Shown: one piece after another, positions 6,514-11,582 of the stretch
How the letters are laid out: each line of letters opens with the position of its first letter
How positions within the stretch are numbered: the first letter of the stretch is position 1
Assembly (NCBI GenBank): GCA_043731125.1
Contig: JAYTJL010000059.1
Span: forward strand, 1 to 14,269
Source: JAYTJL01 sp043731125
GTDB lineage: Bacteria; Patescibacteriota; Saccharimonadia; Saccharimonadales; UBA10212
DNA length: 14,269 nucleotides
Reading direction: 5' to 3'
The notes under the pieces: generated by a model
The model's database searches: none
What the model was told of the DNA's origin: nothing
What the model saw: only the letters and a program-made list of their open reading frames with translations
Translations under genes and position numbers: made by a program

Positions 6514-6828
6514 ATGAGTGAGTCAGAATTACCAGCTCGTACCAATGAAGTACTATACAGCCCCCGGCCAGATAGTGACTTTGGCCAGACTCTAGATGGG
6601 ATGGATGTTGAATTGGCGCTATCAACACTTAGCGAAAGAAACAGGCGCATTATTGAAGCAAAATATGGACTTGCAGATAATGAGCCATAATCACGCAAAC
6701 AAATAGCAATTCAAGAGGGTACAGCACCGGGACGCGTAGGCATCATAGTACGTAAATCGCTTGGGAGAATAGCTATGTTAAGAGCAGAGCAGTTGGACGC
6801 ATCTCATCAGACACCCGTAGAGGAATAG
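6514..6828 (+). pseudogene. Stand-alone sigma region 4-like gene interrupted by an in-frame TAA
   Basis: The frame runs from ATG 6514 to TAG 6826-6828 (104 sense codons) with a single TAA at 6688-6690. Before the stop, LALSTLSERNRRIIEAKYGLAD aligns with the RpoD region 4 stretch TLTEREQKILKLRFGLED. After it, SRKQIAIQEGTAPGRVGIIV and RKSLGRIAMLRAEQ align with the rest of region 4 (LEEVGQEFSVTRERIRQIEAKALAKLR). The stop therefore falls in the middle of one domain. The residues that read the -35 element have also decayed: the RpoD recognition helix TRERIRQIE corresponds to APGRVGIIV, keeping only one arginine. There is no region 2, and the first 30 or so residues match nothing I recognise. It sits between rpoD and a second sigma factor, so it may be a remnant of a sigma duplication. 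If the first ORF is translated alone it gives a 58-residue half-domain. A sequencing error could explain the TAA but not the decayed helix. Confidence 0.7.
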
Positions 6829-6847
6829 TTATTTATACGAGATTGAC

Positions 6848-6888
6848 CTACCTGATGGTAGCAACGCTTCTGGCGTGTGCGCCTACCA
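6848..6888 (+). other. Possible structured leader with two competing hairpins before the second sigma gene
   Basis: GGTAG at 6857-6861 can pair with CTACC upstream (6848-6852, TGAT loop). It can also pair with CTACC downstream (6883-6887), closing a longer arm TGGTAG/CTACCA (6856-6861 with 6883-6888) around an inner CGC-TTCTG-GCG stem (6865-6875). The two pairings exclude one another. No T-tract follows, so this is not a standard terminator. The rest of 6829-6955 contains only the sigma promoter. Confidence 0.35.
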
Positions 6889-6918
6889 ACCAGAGATAAA
6901 CTTGCATTAAGCAAAGTA

Positions 6919-6947
6919 TTGTTTTCTAGTAAATATTATTGTATACT
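6919..6947 (+). promoter_or_regulatory. Promoter of the second sigma factor
   Basis: TTGTTT (6919-6924), exactly 17 bp, then TATACT (6942-6947). Only eight bases separate the -10 box from the ATG at 6956 and there is no Shine-Dalgarno, so the mRNA is probably leaderless. Confidence 0.7.
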
Positions 6948-6955
6948 CTTACGTC

Positions 6956-8029
6956 ATGGAAAGCGCTGTAGACATTCGCCATCAACCAACTCTAATTAAT
7001 GGTGATTTATTGGTGGATGGTGATCTTTCACTAGACTTTGATAGTGAGAAAAGTGTTCTAGTGCACCCAATCCAAACAGCTAATGGGAGTACAGAGACGA
7101 TTATCGCAGGTATAGGTATAGAGGCAACTGACACTATAACCGAATATCAGCCAGATGTTGTATCACAAGCACACCCTGGCGGACAGGATACACTAAGCGA
7201 CTACTTATTAGAGATTAGTAGAATCCCATTGCTCACGGCCACCGAAGAGGTTGCTTTAGCCAGGCGGGCGCAAAATGGTGACAAAGAGGCTAAAGAGCAG
7301 ATGGTATCTGCTAATTTGAGATTGGTTGTGTCCGTTGCTAAAAAATTTAGAGGTCGCGGAATGCCTTTTATGGATTTAATTTCAGAGGGCAATATTGGTC
7401 TTATGAGGGCAACTGAAAAGTATGACTATGAGCTGGGCTATAAATTCAGCACGTATGCAACTACCTGGATTCGCCAGGCTATTTGGCGCGGTCTTGCGGA
7501 CAAGAACAGAATAGTACGTACTCCCTCTCATGTTGCTGATGCAATCAGTAAAATCAGAAGGACAGAAAACTACCTAGCATCCTTGCTTGGTAGAACCCCA
7601 ACAGAAGAAGAGGTCATAGAAGCGGCTTGCGTATGTAGTAGCCAATATGAATTAGCTAGAATTGCTATGGCTGTTGAACCGTCTTCGCTAAATATAGCGA
7701 TAAGTGAGGACGGAAACTTAGAACTGGGAGATATCATACCAGATGAGGGTGGAGTGCTCGGTGGTAGACAAAATACAGTAAGCACTGAAGAGCTTGGCAC
7801 AGAGCCGTTGGTTAACCAATCAATCACGGAACTACTAGACTATCTAACTCCCCGCGAGAGGGATGTAATTGCTAGACGTTTTGGGCTACTTGGCCACGAA
7901 GCGCAGACACTTGATGCAGTAGGCGTTATTTACTCACTCTCCAAAGAACGAATCCGACAAATAGAGAATAATACACTCGAGAAGCTAAGGGAAGAAGCTG
8001 AAAGATGTGGTTTAAACGAAATATTTTAA
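6956..8029 (+). CDS. Second sigma-70 family factor (group 2-like)
   Basis: Alternative primary-like sigma factor, 357 residues. The N-terminal 75 or so residues are acidic and repetitive (LINGDLLVDGDLSLDFDS) and resemble nothing I know. Region 1.2 (about 78-105, TLSDYLLEISRIPLLTATEEVALARRA) is followed by region 2 (about 108-180) with MVSANLRLVVSVAKKF, the core-binding DLISEGNIGLMRA and KFSTYATTWIRQAIWRGL. Region 3 is about 190-270 and region 4 about 291-345, where the helix-turn-helix LSKERIRQIENNTLEKLRE keeps the -35-reading residues. Compared with RpoD, the first tryptophan of the melting dyad is threonine (T170, W171) and the following ITR is IWR (W177), so -10 recognition or melting probably differs. 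It carries its own promoter, close to the broken sigma gene and rpoD, which suggests local duplication. The regulon cannot be read from this window. Confidence 0.93.
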   Translation: MESAVDIRHQPTLINGDLLVDGDLSLDFDSEKSVLVHPIQTANGSTETIIAGIGIEATDTITEYQPDVVSQAHPGGQDTLSDYLLEISRIPLLTATEEVALARRAQNGDKEAKEQMVSANLRLVVSVAKKFRGRGMPFMDLISEGNIGLMRATEKYDYELGYKFSTYATTWIRQAIWRGLADKNRIVRTPSHVADAISKIRRTENYLASLLGRTPTEEEVIEAACVCSSQYELARIAMAVEPSSLNIAISEDGNLELGDIIPDEGGVLGGRQNTVSTEELGTEPLVNQSITELLDYLTPRERDVIARRFGLLGHEAQTLDAVGVIYSLSKERIRQIENNTLEKLREEAERCGLNEIF

Positions 8030-8038
8030 CATCTTAGG

Positions 8039-8067
8039 TTGCTAAAGTAGGTTGCTGTATATAAGAT
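8039..8067 (+). promoter_or_regulatory. Promoter of the P-loop kinase gene
   Basis: TTGCTA (8039-8044), 17 bp, TAAGAT (8062-8067), seven bases before the ATG at 8075. An overlapping TATAAG at 8060-8065 is an alternative -10. A leaderless mRNA is predicted. Confidence 0.5.
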
Positions 8068-8074
8068 TTGAGTA

Positions 8075-8641
8075 ATGAAATTGATTGGGCTGAGCGGAAC
8101 AGACGCCTCTGGAAAAGATACTGTTGGGGAAATGTTGGTAGAAAGACACGGCTGGCAGTGGGTTTCGGTGTCAGATATATTACGGGCCGAACTTACCAAG
8201 CGCGGGGAGCACCTATCACGCAAAAGCCTTCGGCATCTAAGCGCCGAGTGGCGACGCCAACAAGGGCTTGGTGTGCTAGTAGATAAAGCAGTAGATAAAT
8301 TTGATGATAAAAAATATAAAGGCTTAGTAATCGGCAGTTTGCGCAACTACGGCGAGGCAGATGAAGTACACAGGCTCGGCGGCCAGGTTGTCTGGGTAGA
8401 TGCAGACCCACACGTGCGATACAGCCGATTAACAAGTCGCAACCGCGGAACTGAAGACCAAGTTAGTTTTGAAGAATTTCTAGTCGAAGAACAAGAACAA
8501 ATGTACCATTATGAAGGCGACCAACACACTCTCAACCTATTTGGTGTTAAAGAAAGGGCTGACATCACTCTAATCAACGATGGCGATGATGCTAACGCCT
8601 TCAAAAACGCCGCCGAAAAAGCCCTAAAGCCGTTCCTTTAA
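8075..8641 (+). CDS. P-loop nucleotide kinase-like protein (dNMP/dephospho-CoA kinase-type fold)
   Basis: 188 residues. A Walker A loop lies at the N-terminus, G8-T-D-A-S-G13-K14-D15-T16. The GKDTV form is common in deoxynucleotide monophosphate kinases and related enzymes. Then come SVSDILRAEL, a helical part (about 45-80), VIGSLRNYGEADEVHRLGG (about 91-109, equivalent to the acceptor/R-x-x-E block of such kinases), the core strand VVWVDADPHVRYSRLTSRNR (about 110-129) and a lid-like FEEFLVEEQEQMYHYEGD. The fold and an ATP-dependent phosphoryl transfer role are well supported. The phosphate acceptor is not: dephospho-CoA, a nucleotide or another small molecule are all possible. The ATG at 8075 follows a promoter directly. 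A hairpin terminator begins at the stop codon, so this is a single-gene unit. Confidence 0.75.
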   Translation: MKLIGLSGTDASGKDTVGEMLVERHGWQWVSVSDILRAELTKRGEHLSRKSLRHLSAEWRRQQGLGVLVDKAVDKFDDKKYKGLVIGSLRNYGEADEVHRLGGQVVWVDADPHVRYSRLTSRNRGTEDQVSFEEFLVEEQEQMYHYEGDQHTLNLFGVKERADITLINDGDDANAFKNAAEKALKPFL

Positions 8642-8667
8642 AAATACTTAACAAGTCAAGTATTTTT
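8641..8667 (+). terminator. Hairpin terminator after the kinase gene
   Basis: AAAATACTT (8641-8649), an eight-base loop, then AAGTATTTT (8658-8666) and one more T: perfect 9-bp arms with a T-run built into the 3' arm. The A-run/T-run symmetry means it could act in both directions. The stem is AT-rich, which weakens it. Confidence 0.65.
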
Positions 8668-8700
8668 GAATATCTGCCCCTGTTCTTGTTACTTGTAGCT

Positions 8701-8732
8701 ACTAGCGACTAAAGACTAGTAACTGGCGACTA
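8701..8732 (+). repeat. Degenerate heptamer array in the kinase-tasA spacer
   Basis: Consecutive 7-mers ACTAGCG, ACTAAAG, ACTAGTA, ACTGGCG and a partial ACTA, every unit starting ACT. It has the same period as the arrays in argS, polA and the dnaG spacer, but a different core word. A hairpin GCAAG/CTTGC follows at 8735-8753. No gene is visible in the spacer 8642-8880. Confidence 0.75.
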
Positions 8733-8773
8733 TTGCAAGGATAATTTTCTTGCGATTTGTACAACGTTGCTAA

Positions 8774-8788
8774 AAGCACTTAGTGCTT
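8774..8788. promoter_or_regulatory. Operator-like palindrome upstream of the TasA-like gene
   Basis: AAGCACT, one base, AGTGCTT: perfect 7-bp arms. A one-base centre is too short for an RNA hairpin loop but suits a dimeric repressor or activator. It covers the place where the -35 element of the promoter at 8803-8811 would lie. The word AAGCAC recurs at 8814-8819, near the expected start site. Confidence 0.5.
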
Positions 8789-8802
8789 ATGATTATTTGA
8801 CG

Positions 8803-8811
8803 TGAGATAAT
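8803..8811 (+). promoter_or_regulatory. Extended -10 promoter of the tasA-like/signal peptidase pair
   Basis: TGA followed by GATAAT forms an extended -10 (TGnGATAAT). The -35 position (8783-8788) holds GTGCTT, part of the palindrome, so activity may depend on a regulator. The predicted leader of roughly 60 nt ends in a G-rich Shine-Dalgarno (AGGGGG, 8870-8875), unlike the leaderless starts elsewhere in the window. Confidence 0.5.
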
Positions 8812-8880
8812 ATAAGCACAATTAATTAAGCCAATCTGTAATTGCGAGAGAGAGCAGTGAGGCAAATATAGGGGGTGGGT

Positions 8881-9465
8881 ATGGTAAACATACGCAAAAT
8901 TAATCCGGCGGCACGCGCCATCGGAACCGTTGGAGCAGTGGTTGTGCTGGCCGGCGGCGTGACATTTGCTGCATTAAGCAGTACAGCAACGTTAACAGAC
9001 AACACAGTATCAAGTGCGACAGCAACATTACAGGTTGATAACCCAGCAGATGGTGTAGACTTTAATTCTACCGACGGTGGTTTCGTATTCAACAACTTAG
9101 TACCAGGGGAAGATTATGGAGCTGCCCAGCAGTTCTCATTAAAAAACACTGGAACTGTAGATCTAGATGTAACAGTCTATGCAACTGTCGGCACAGCAAC
9201 AGGTTCATTAGACAAGACAAAAGTAATGATTAAGTTCACGAACAACAGCCCATTAGATGTTTCTGAGTTTACTTTAGCTCAGCTAGAAGCAGTCTTTAAC
9301 AATGTCCCAGGCTCTGGCGGTGCAGGTACCTTGCTAGACGGTGAAACAGAGAACTTTGATATACAAGTCAAACTTCTTCCAGGTGCTGTAACTGGCAGTG
9401 GCCCAGCTGCCGACACTGGCTTTAGCCTTGTCTTCACTGGTACCAACGAAGCAGAAGTAATTTAG
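8881..9465 (+). CDS. TasA/camelysin-like secreted fibre-type protein
   Basis: 194 residues from the ATG at 8881; a GTG at 8875 would add two, but AGGGGG five bases before the ATG favours the latter. A basic start (KINPAARA) is followed by a hydrophobic segment at about 13-30 ending GGVTFA, and then ALSSTATLTDNTVSSATATL. This arrangement, cleavage after an Ala before a short polar stretch and then a beta-rich domain, is that of TasA/CalY proteins processed by SipW-type peptidases. The probable cleavage is after A30 or A31. The mature part (about 160 residues) is beta-rich with few charges and no cysteines (SLKNTGTVDLDVTVYATVGTATG, LLDGETENFDIQVKLLP, GFSLVFTGTNEAEV), as in fibre-forming relatives. 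By analogy with Bacillus TasA it may form extracellular fibres or a surface layer. The signal peptidase gene starts 19 bases downstream, giving the expected substrate-enzyme pairing. Confidence 0.8.
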   Translation: MVNIRKINPAARAIGTVGAVVVLAGGVTFAALSSTATLTDNTVSSATATLQVDNPADGVDFNSTDGGFVFNNLVPGEDYGAAQQFSLKNTGTVDLDVTVYATVGTATGSLDKTKVMIKFTNNSPLDVSEFTLAQLEAVFNNVPGSGGAGTLLDGETENFDIQVKLLPGAVTGSGPAADTGFSLVFTGTNEAEVI

Positions 9466-9484
9466 TAACTAAACAAAATAAAAT

Positions 9485-10723
9485 ATGGGCAAGCTTTTAA
9501 TACCGCTTAAATTTGCTGGTTTTGCTGCAATTGCAGCACTTGCCTTGCTGTTAGCAGCTATAAGCTTGCCCTTTTCTGGATGGAAAGCACTATCCGTTCA
9601 GACTGGAAGCATGCGCCCGAACATTGATCCGGGCGCATTGGTGTTAGTGAAGGGCGTTCCCGTAAATTCGTTACAAGCTGGGGATGTTATTACGTACCTC
9701 AGTCCAAAAGATCCAAAAGTAACAATTACTCACAGGGTTGTTCAAAAACTCGGTCTTGCGAATGGACCCAAAACATTCATTGTTAAGGGTGACGCTAATA
9801 AGGGCGTTGACGCGCCTGTTCCGCAAAAATCTGTCGTTGGCAAGGTGAATGCCCATCTGCCGTATGTAGGTTACGCAATAGATTTTGTTAAAAAACCATT
9901 GGGGTTGTTGCTAATAATTTATATTCCGTCACTAATTATAATTGCCAGGGAAGTACAGAGGCTAAAACGTTATTATCAGCTATCCGGATCATATGTCTCA
10001 CCGCTTATTCGAATGCGATTGCGCAAAGCTCATAACGGGCCAAAATATGCCATGGCAGCTAAATCCTCAATGTTGGCGTTGGTAATTGTTGGCTTTGTAT
10101 TGGTTCCGGTTGTGTATGCTGCGATGTCTAGCCAAGCAACTCTGACAGATAACACAATCTCATCGGGCGTAGTTGTACCGCCGGTTGAGGGGCCGCATGT
10201 TACTTTGCGGAAGATTGTTATGCGGTGTTCGGCTAATAATACTGTTAGCAAAAATGTCAGGCCAATTATTGTTATTCAAAATTGGACTCACCAAAACTTT
10301 ACAGCCAATGGCTGGAGAGTTGAAGACAATAGTGGCACAATCATCAACATTCCAGACGGTTTTGAATTCAAAAAACTTCGCCAATACCGCTTCACACCCT
10401 ACCTAGCAAACGGCTTACAGTATGCAGGCGACAGATTGGTGATAAAAAATGGCCAAGGCCAAGTGGTAGACACACTCAGCTGGGGTACGGACACAACTGC
10501 CTTCACACCAAGCATTGCCAATGTCACTAGCGGCGACAGACTAGAACGCCGACCATTCCACGTAGATACTGATGTAGCAGCCGACTGGCGCGTAAATGAC
10601 CATCGTTGCTGGTGCCCAGACCAACCAGACGTAGAAGACGGCAGTGACACAGGCGAGTTAGGCGACACCAACGAATCAAACCGTGCGGCCAACCCCGGCG
10701 AATTCAACCTACTAGAACTTTAG
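9485..10723 (+). CDS. SipW-type signal peptidase I fused to a TasA-like export signal and a lamin-tail domain
   Basis: 412 residues; SipW-type peptidases are usually about half this. Residues 1-165 are a S26B (ER/SipW-type) signal peptidase: an N-terminal transmembrane segment (about 9-30), catalytic Ser42 in VQTGSMRPNIDPG, His83 in ITHRVV (where bacterial type I enzymes have Lys) and Asp103 in KGDAN. A second hydrophobic segment follows (about 139-154). After a very basic cytoplasmic stretch (about 155-193) comes a third hydrophobic segment (about 196-213) ending VVYA, then AMSSQATLTDNTISSG. This last stretch matches the cleavage-site region of the preceding protein (ALSSTATLTDNTVSSA) at 12 of 16 positions. 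The remainder (about 237-412) should be extracellular and reads as a lamin-tail domain: GWRVEDNSG, INIPDGFEFKKL, GDRLVIKNGQGQVVDTLSWG, SGDRLERRPF, DTDVAADWRV and a final ANPGEFN. An acidic linker (about 381-400) precedes the end. The architecture suggests self-processing and release of the C-terminal domain. There is no strong ribosome binding site before the ATG. Confidence 0.85.
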   Translation: MGKLLIPLKFAGFAAIAALALLLAAISLPFSGWKALSVQTGSMRPNIDPGALVLVKGVPVNSLQAGDVITYLSPKDPKVTITHRVVQKLGLANGPKTFIVKGDANKGVDAPVPQKSVVGKVNAHLPYVGYAIDFVKKPLGLLLIIYIPSLIIIAREVQRLKRYYQLSGSYVSPLIRMRLRKAHNGPKYAMAAKSSMLALVIVGFVLVPVVYAAMSSQATLTDNTISSGVVVPPVEGPHVTLRKIVMRCSANNTVSKNVRPIIVIQNWTHQNFTANGWRVEDNSGTIINIPDGFEFKKLRQYRFTPYLANGLQYAGDRLVIKNGQGQVVDTLSWGTDTTAFTPSIANVTSGDRLERRPFHVDTDVAADWRVNDHRCWCPDQPDVEDGSDTGELGDTNESNRAANPGEFNLLEL

Positions 10724-10730
10724 TATTTGA

Positions 10731-10759
10731 TTGCCCGGCACAGATGCTTGTGGTTTAAT
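10731..10759 (+). promoter_or_regulatory. Promoter of the six-span membrane protein
   Basis: TTGCCC (10731-10736), 17 bp, TTTAAT (10754-10759), with TGG at 10751-10753 making an extended -10. Ten bases then lead to the ATG at 10770. Confidence 0.5.
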
Positions 10760-10769
10760 AACACTAGTA

Positions 10770-11342
10770 ATGGTGGCAAAAAAGAAAAATACATATTTGG
10801 CTGACTGGTTGCATACAACTGCGGTACGCATTACGCGGGTACACTTTGCATTCATTGGTGTATACATATTGTCTATTGTGGTCTTTGACTCATGGAATTT
10901 GTATACTCACGACGCGGCACTACAGTTATGGACAGCCGCTGGAGTACTACTGATAGTCAATACTGTGATTTGGTACTTGGCTAGAATGAAATTCTCTAAC
11001 TTATCGCTCTACGTTGTTTTTATAATAGTACTAGTTGTGGCTGACATAATTTTTGCTGCATATAATGTGTCTTGGCAAAGAGGGCTAGCTAGCAAATCAG
11101 TCATGCTTTTTGCTGTGCCAATAATTACTGCTGCGTCATTGCGTAGCCGGAGTGCGCTAATGGCCGCTACTACTTTGTCGGTTGCAGCCTACTCGCTAGC
11201 TGTAGTGCGCTACTTTTTTGGCAATTACGGTCAGGCCTACCGCATTGAGCTATGGGGAACAGTTGGGTTTTATTCGGCGTTGATGTTTGTGTTGGCATTT
11301 TTACTGATGATAATTGTTGTCCCCAAAAACGAAAAGTTCTAA
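10770..11342 (+). CDS. Six-span integral membrane protein, hypothetical
   Basis: 190 residues from the ATG at 10770. The open frame extends 13 codons upstream to a TTG at 10731, but that codon forms part of the promoter and the ATG is placed like other leaderless starts here. About six hydrophobic segments: roughly 25-43, 51-70, 79-98, 110-124, 129-147 and 161-184, with a basic start (MVAKKK) and a short basic end (PKNEKF), so both ends are probably inside. Arginines cluster in the short loop ASLRSRSAL (122-130). The pattern resembles membrane sensor or input domains that usually precede kinase or cyclase domains, but nothing follows it here. No family is recognised and no function is assigned. 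It follows the peptidase gene by 46 bases but has its own promoter. Confidence 0.7.
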   Translation: MVAKKKNTYLADWLHTTAVRITRVHFAFIGVYILSIVVFDSWNLYTHDAALQLWTAAGVLLIVNTVIWYLARMKFSNLSLYVVFIIVLVVADIIFAAYNVSWQRGLASKSVMLFAVPIITAASLRSRSALMAATTLSVAAYSLAVVRYFFGNYGQAYRIELWGTVGFYSALMFVLAFLLMIIVVPKNEKF

Positions 11343-11398
11343 GTTCCAGAGCCTGGCCCGGGAAAAGAATAAGCGATTTTATATCTGTATTACCAGCG

Positions 11399-11404
11399 TA
11401 TAAT
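11399..11404 (+). promoter_or_regulatory. -10 box upstream of the polA leader ORF
   Basis: Perfect TATAAT, seven bases before the ATG at 11412. The -35 position is AT-rich and poor. Transcription would start around 11411, about 170 nt upstream of the polA ATG. Confidence 0.5.
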
Positions 11405-11411
11405 TATACCT

Positions 11412-11582
11412 ATGAATGAGAGCGGGTTGATGGTTTGCATGTGGATGCTAGACAAGGCGCCAGTGAGTAGCGGAATAAGTCGTAGAAAAACTACGGCGAT
11501 TGAGCAACGGAGTTGGCAACGCAGTATAGCGCCACAAATAGCGGCAGTGTTGCTGGCTCTGCCAGTAAGCAGGACGCTGTGA
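11412..11582 (+). CDS. Possible 56-codon leader ORF coupled to polA
   Basis: ATG at 11412 lies seven bases after a TATAAT, the geometry of the leaderless starts in this window. The frame ends at TGA 11580-11582, which overlaps the polA ATG by one base (TGATG). The predicted peptide begins MNESGL, contains four methionines in its first twelve residues and ends LPVSRTL, and resembles no family I know. The same DNA can form hairpins (11479-11497, and CTGGC/GCCAG at 11553-11565), so it may equally be a non-coding leader. If translated, its likely role is to couple ribosomes onto polA. Confidence 0.3.
   Translation: MNESGLMVCMWMLDKAPVSSGISRRKTTAIEQRSWQRSIAPQIAAVLLALPVSRTL
11479..11497 (+). other. 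Hairpin in the polA leader
   Basis: CGTAG, five A, CTACG form a perfect 5-bp stem, extended to seven pairs by one G-T and one G-C pair. GGCGC (11456-11460) and GCGCC (11529-11533) could close a larger domain around it. No T-tract follows. Confidence 0.35.

Noticed and set aside
6688..6690. Recoding of the TAA in the sigma-4-like gene as a sense codon
   Set aside because: TAA ends argS, msrB, the kinase gene and the minus-strand gene, and known recoding in related phyla concerns TGA, which is used here as a stop.
6393..6698. Minus-strand frame spanning the rpoD end and the broken sigma gene
   Set aside because: It is antisense to the conserved rpoD region 4 and ignores the sigma-4 similarity on the plus strand.
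8068..8286. Plus-strand frame overlapping the start of the kinase gene in another phase
   Set aside because: The overlapping frame has the Walker A loop and kinase motifs; this one gives an arginine-rich product with no recognisable motif.
8735..8753. GCAAG/CTTGC hairpin as a terminator
   Set aside because: The stem is only 5 bp and no T-run follows it; the hairpin at 8641-8667 is the better terminator.
11513..11581. TTG start giving polA a 23-residue N-terminal extension
   Set aside because: The extension matches no PolA N-terminus and the ATG at 11582 lies just before the conserved LAIIDG with AGGAC upstream.
11343..11581. Known riboswitch or tRNA in the polA leader
   Set aside because: Hairpins are present, but I could not match any known riboswitch consensus or a tRNA cloverleaf, and I saw no tRNA elsewhere in the window.
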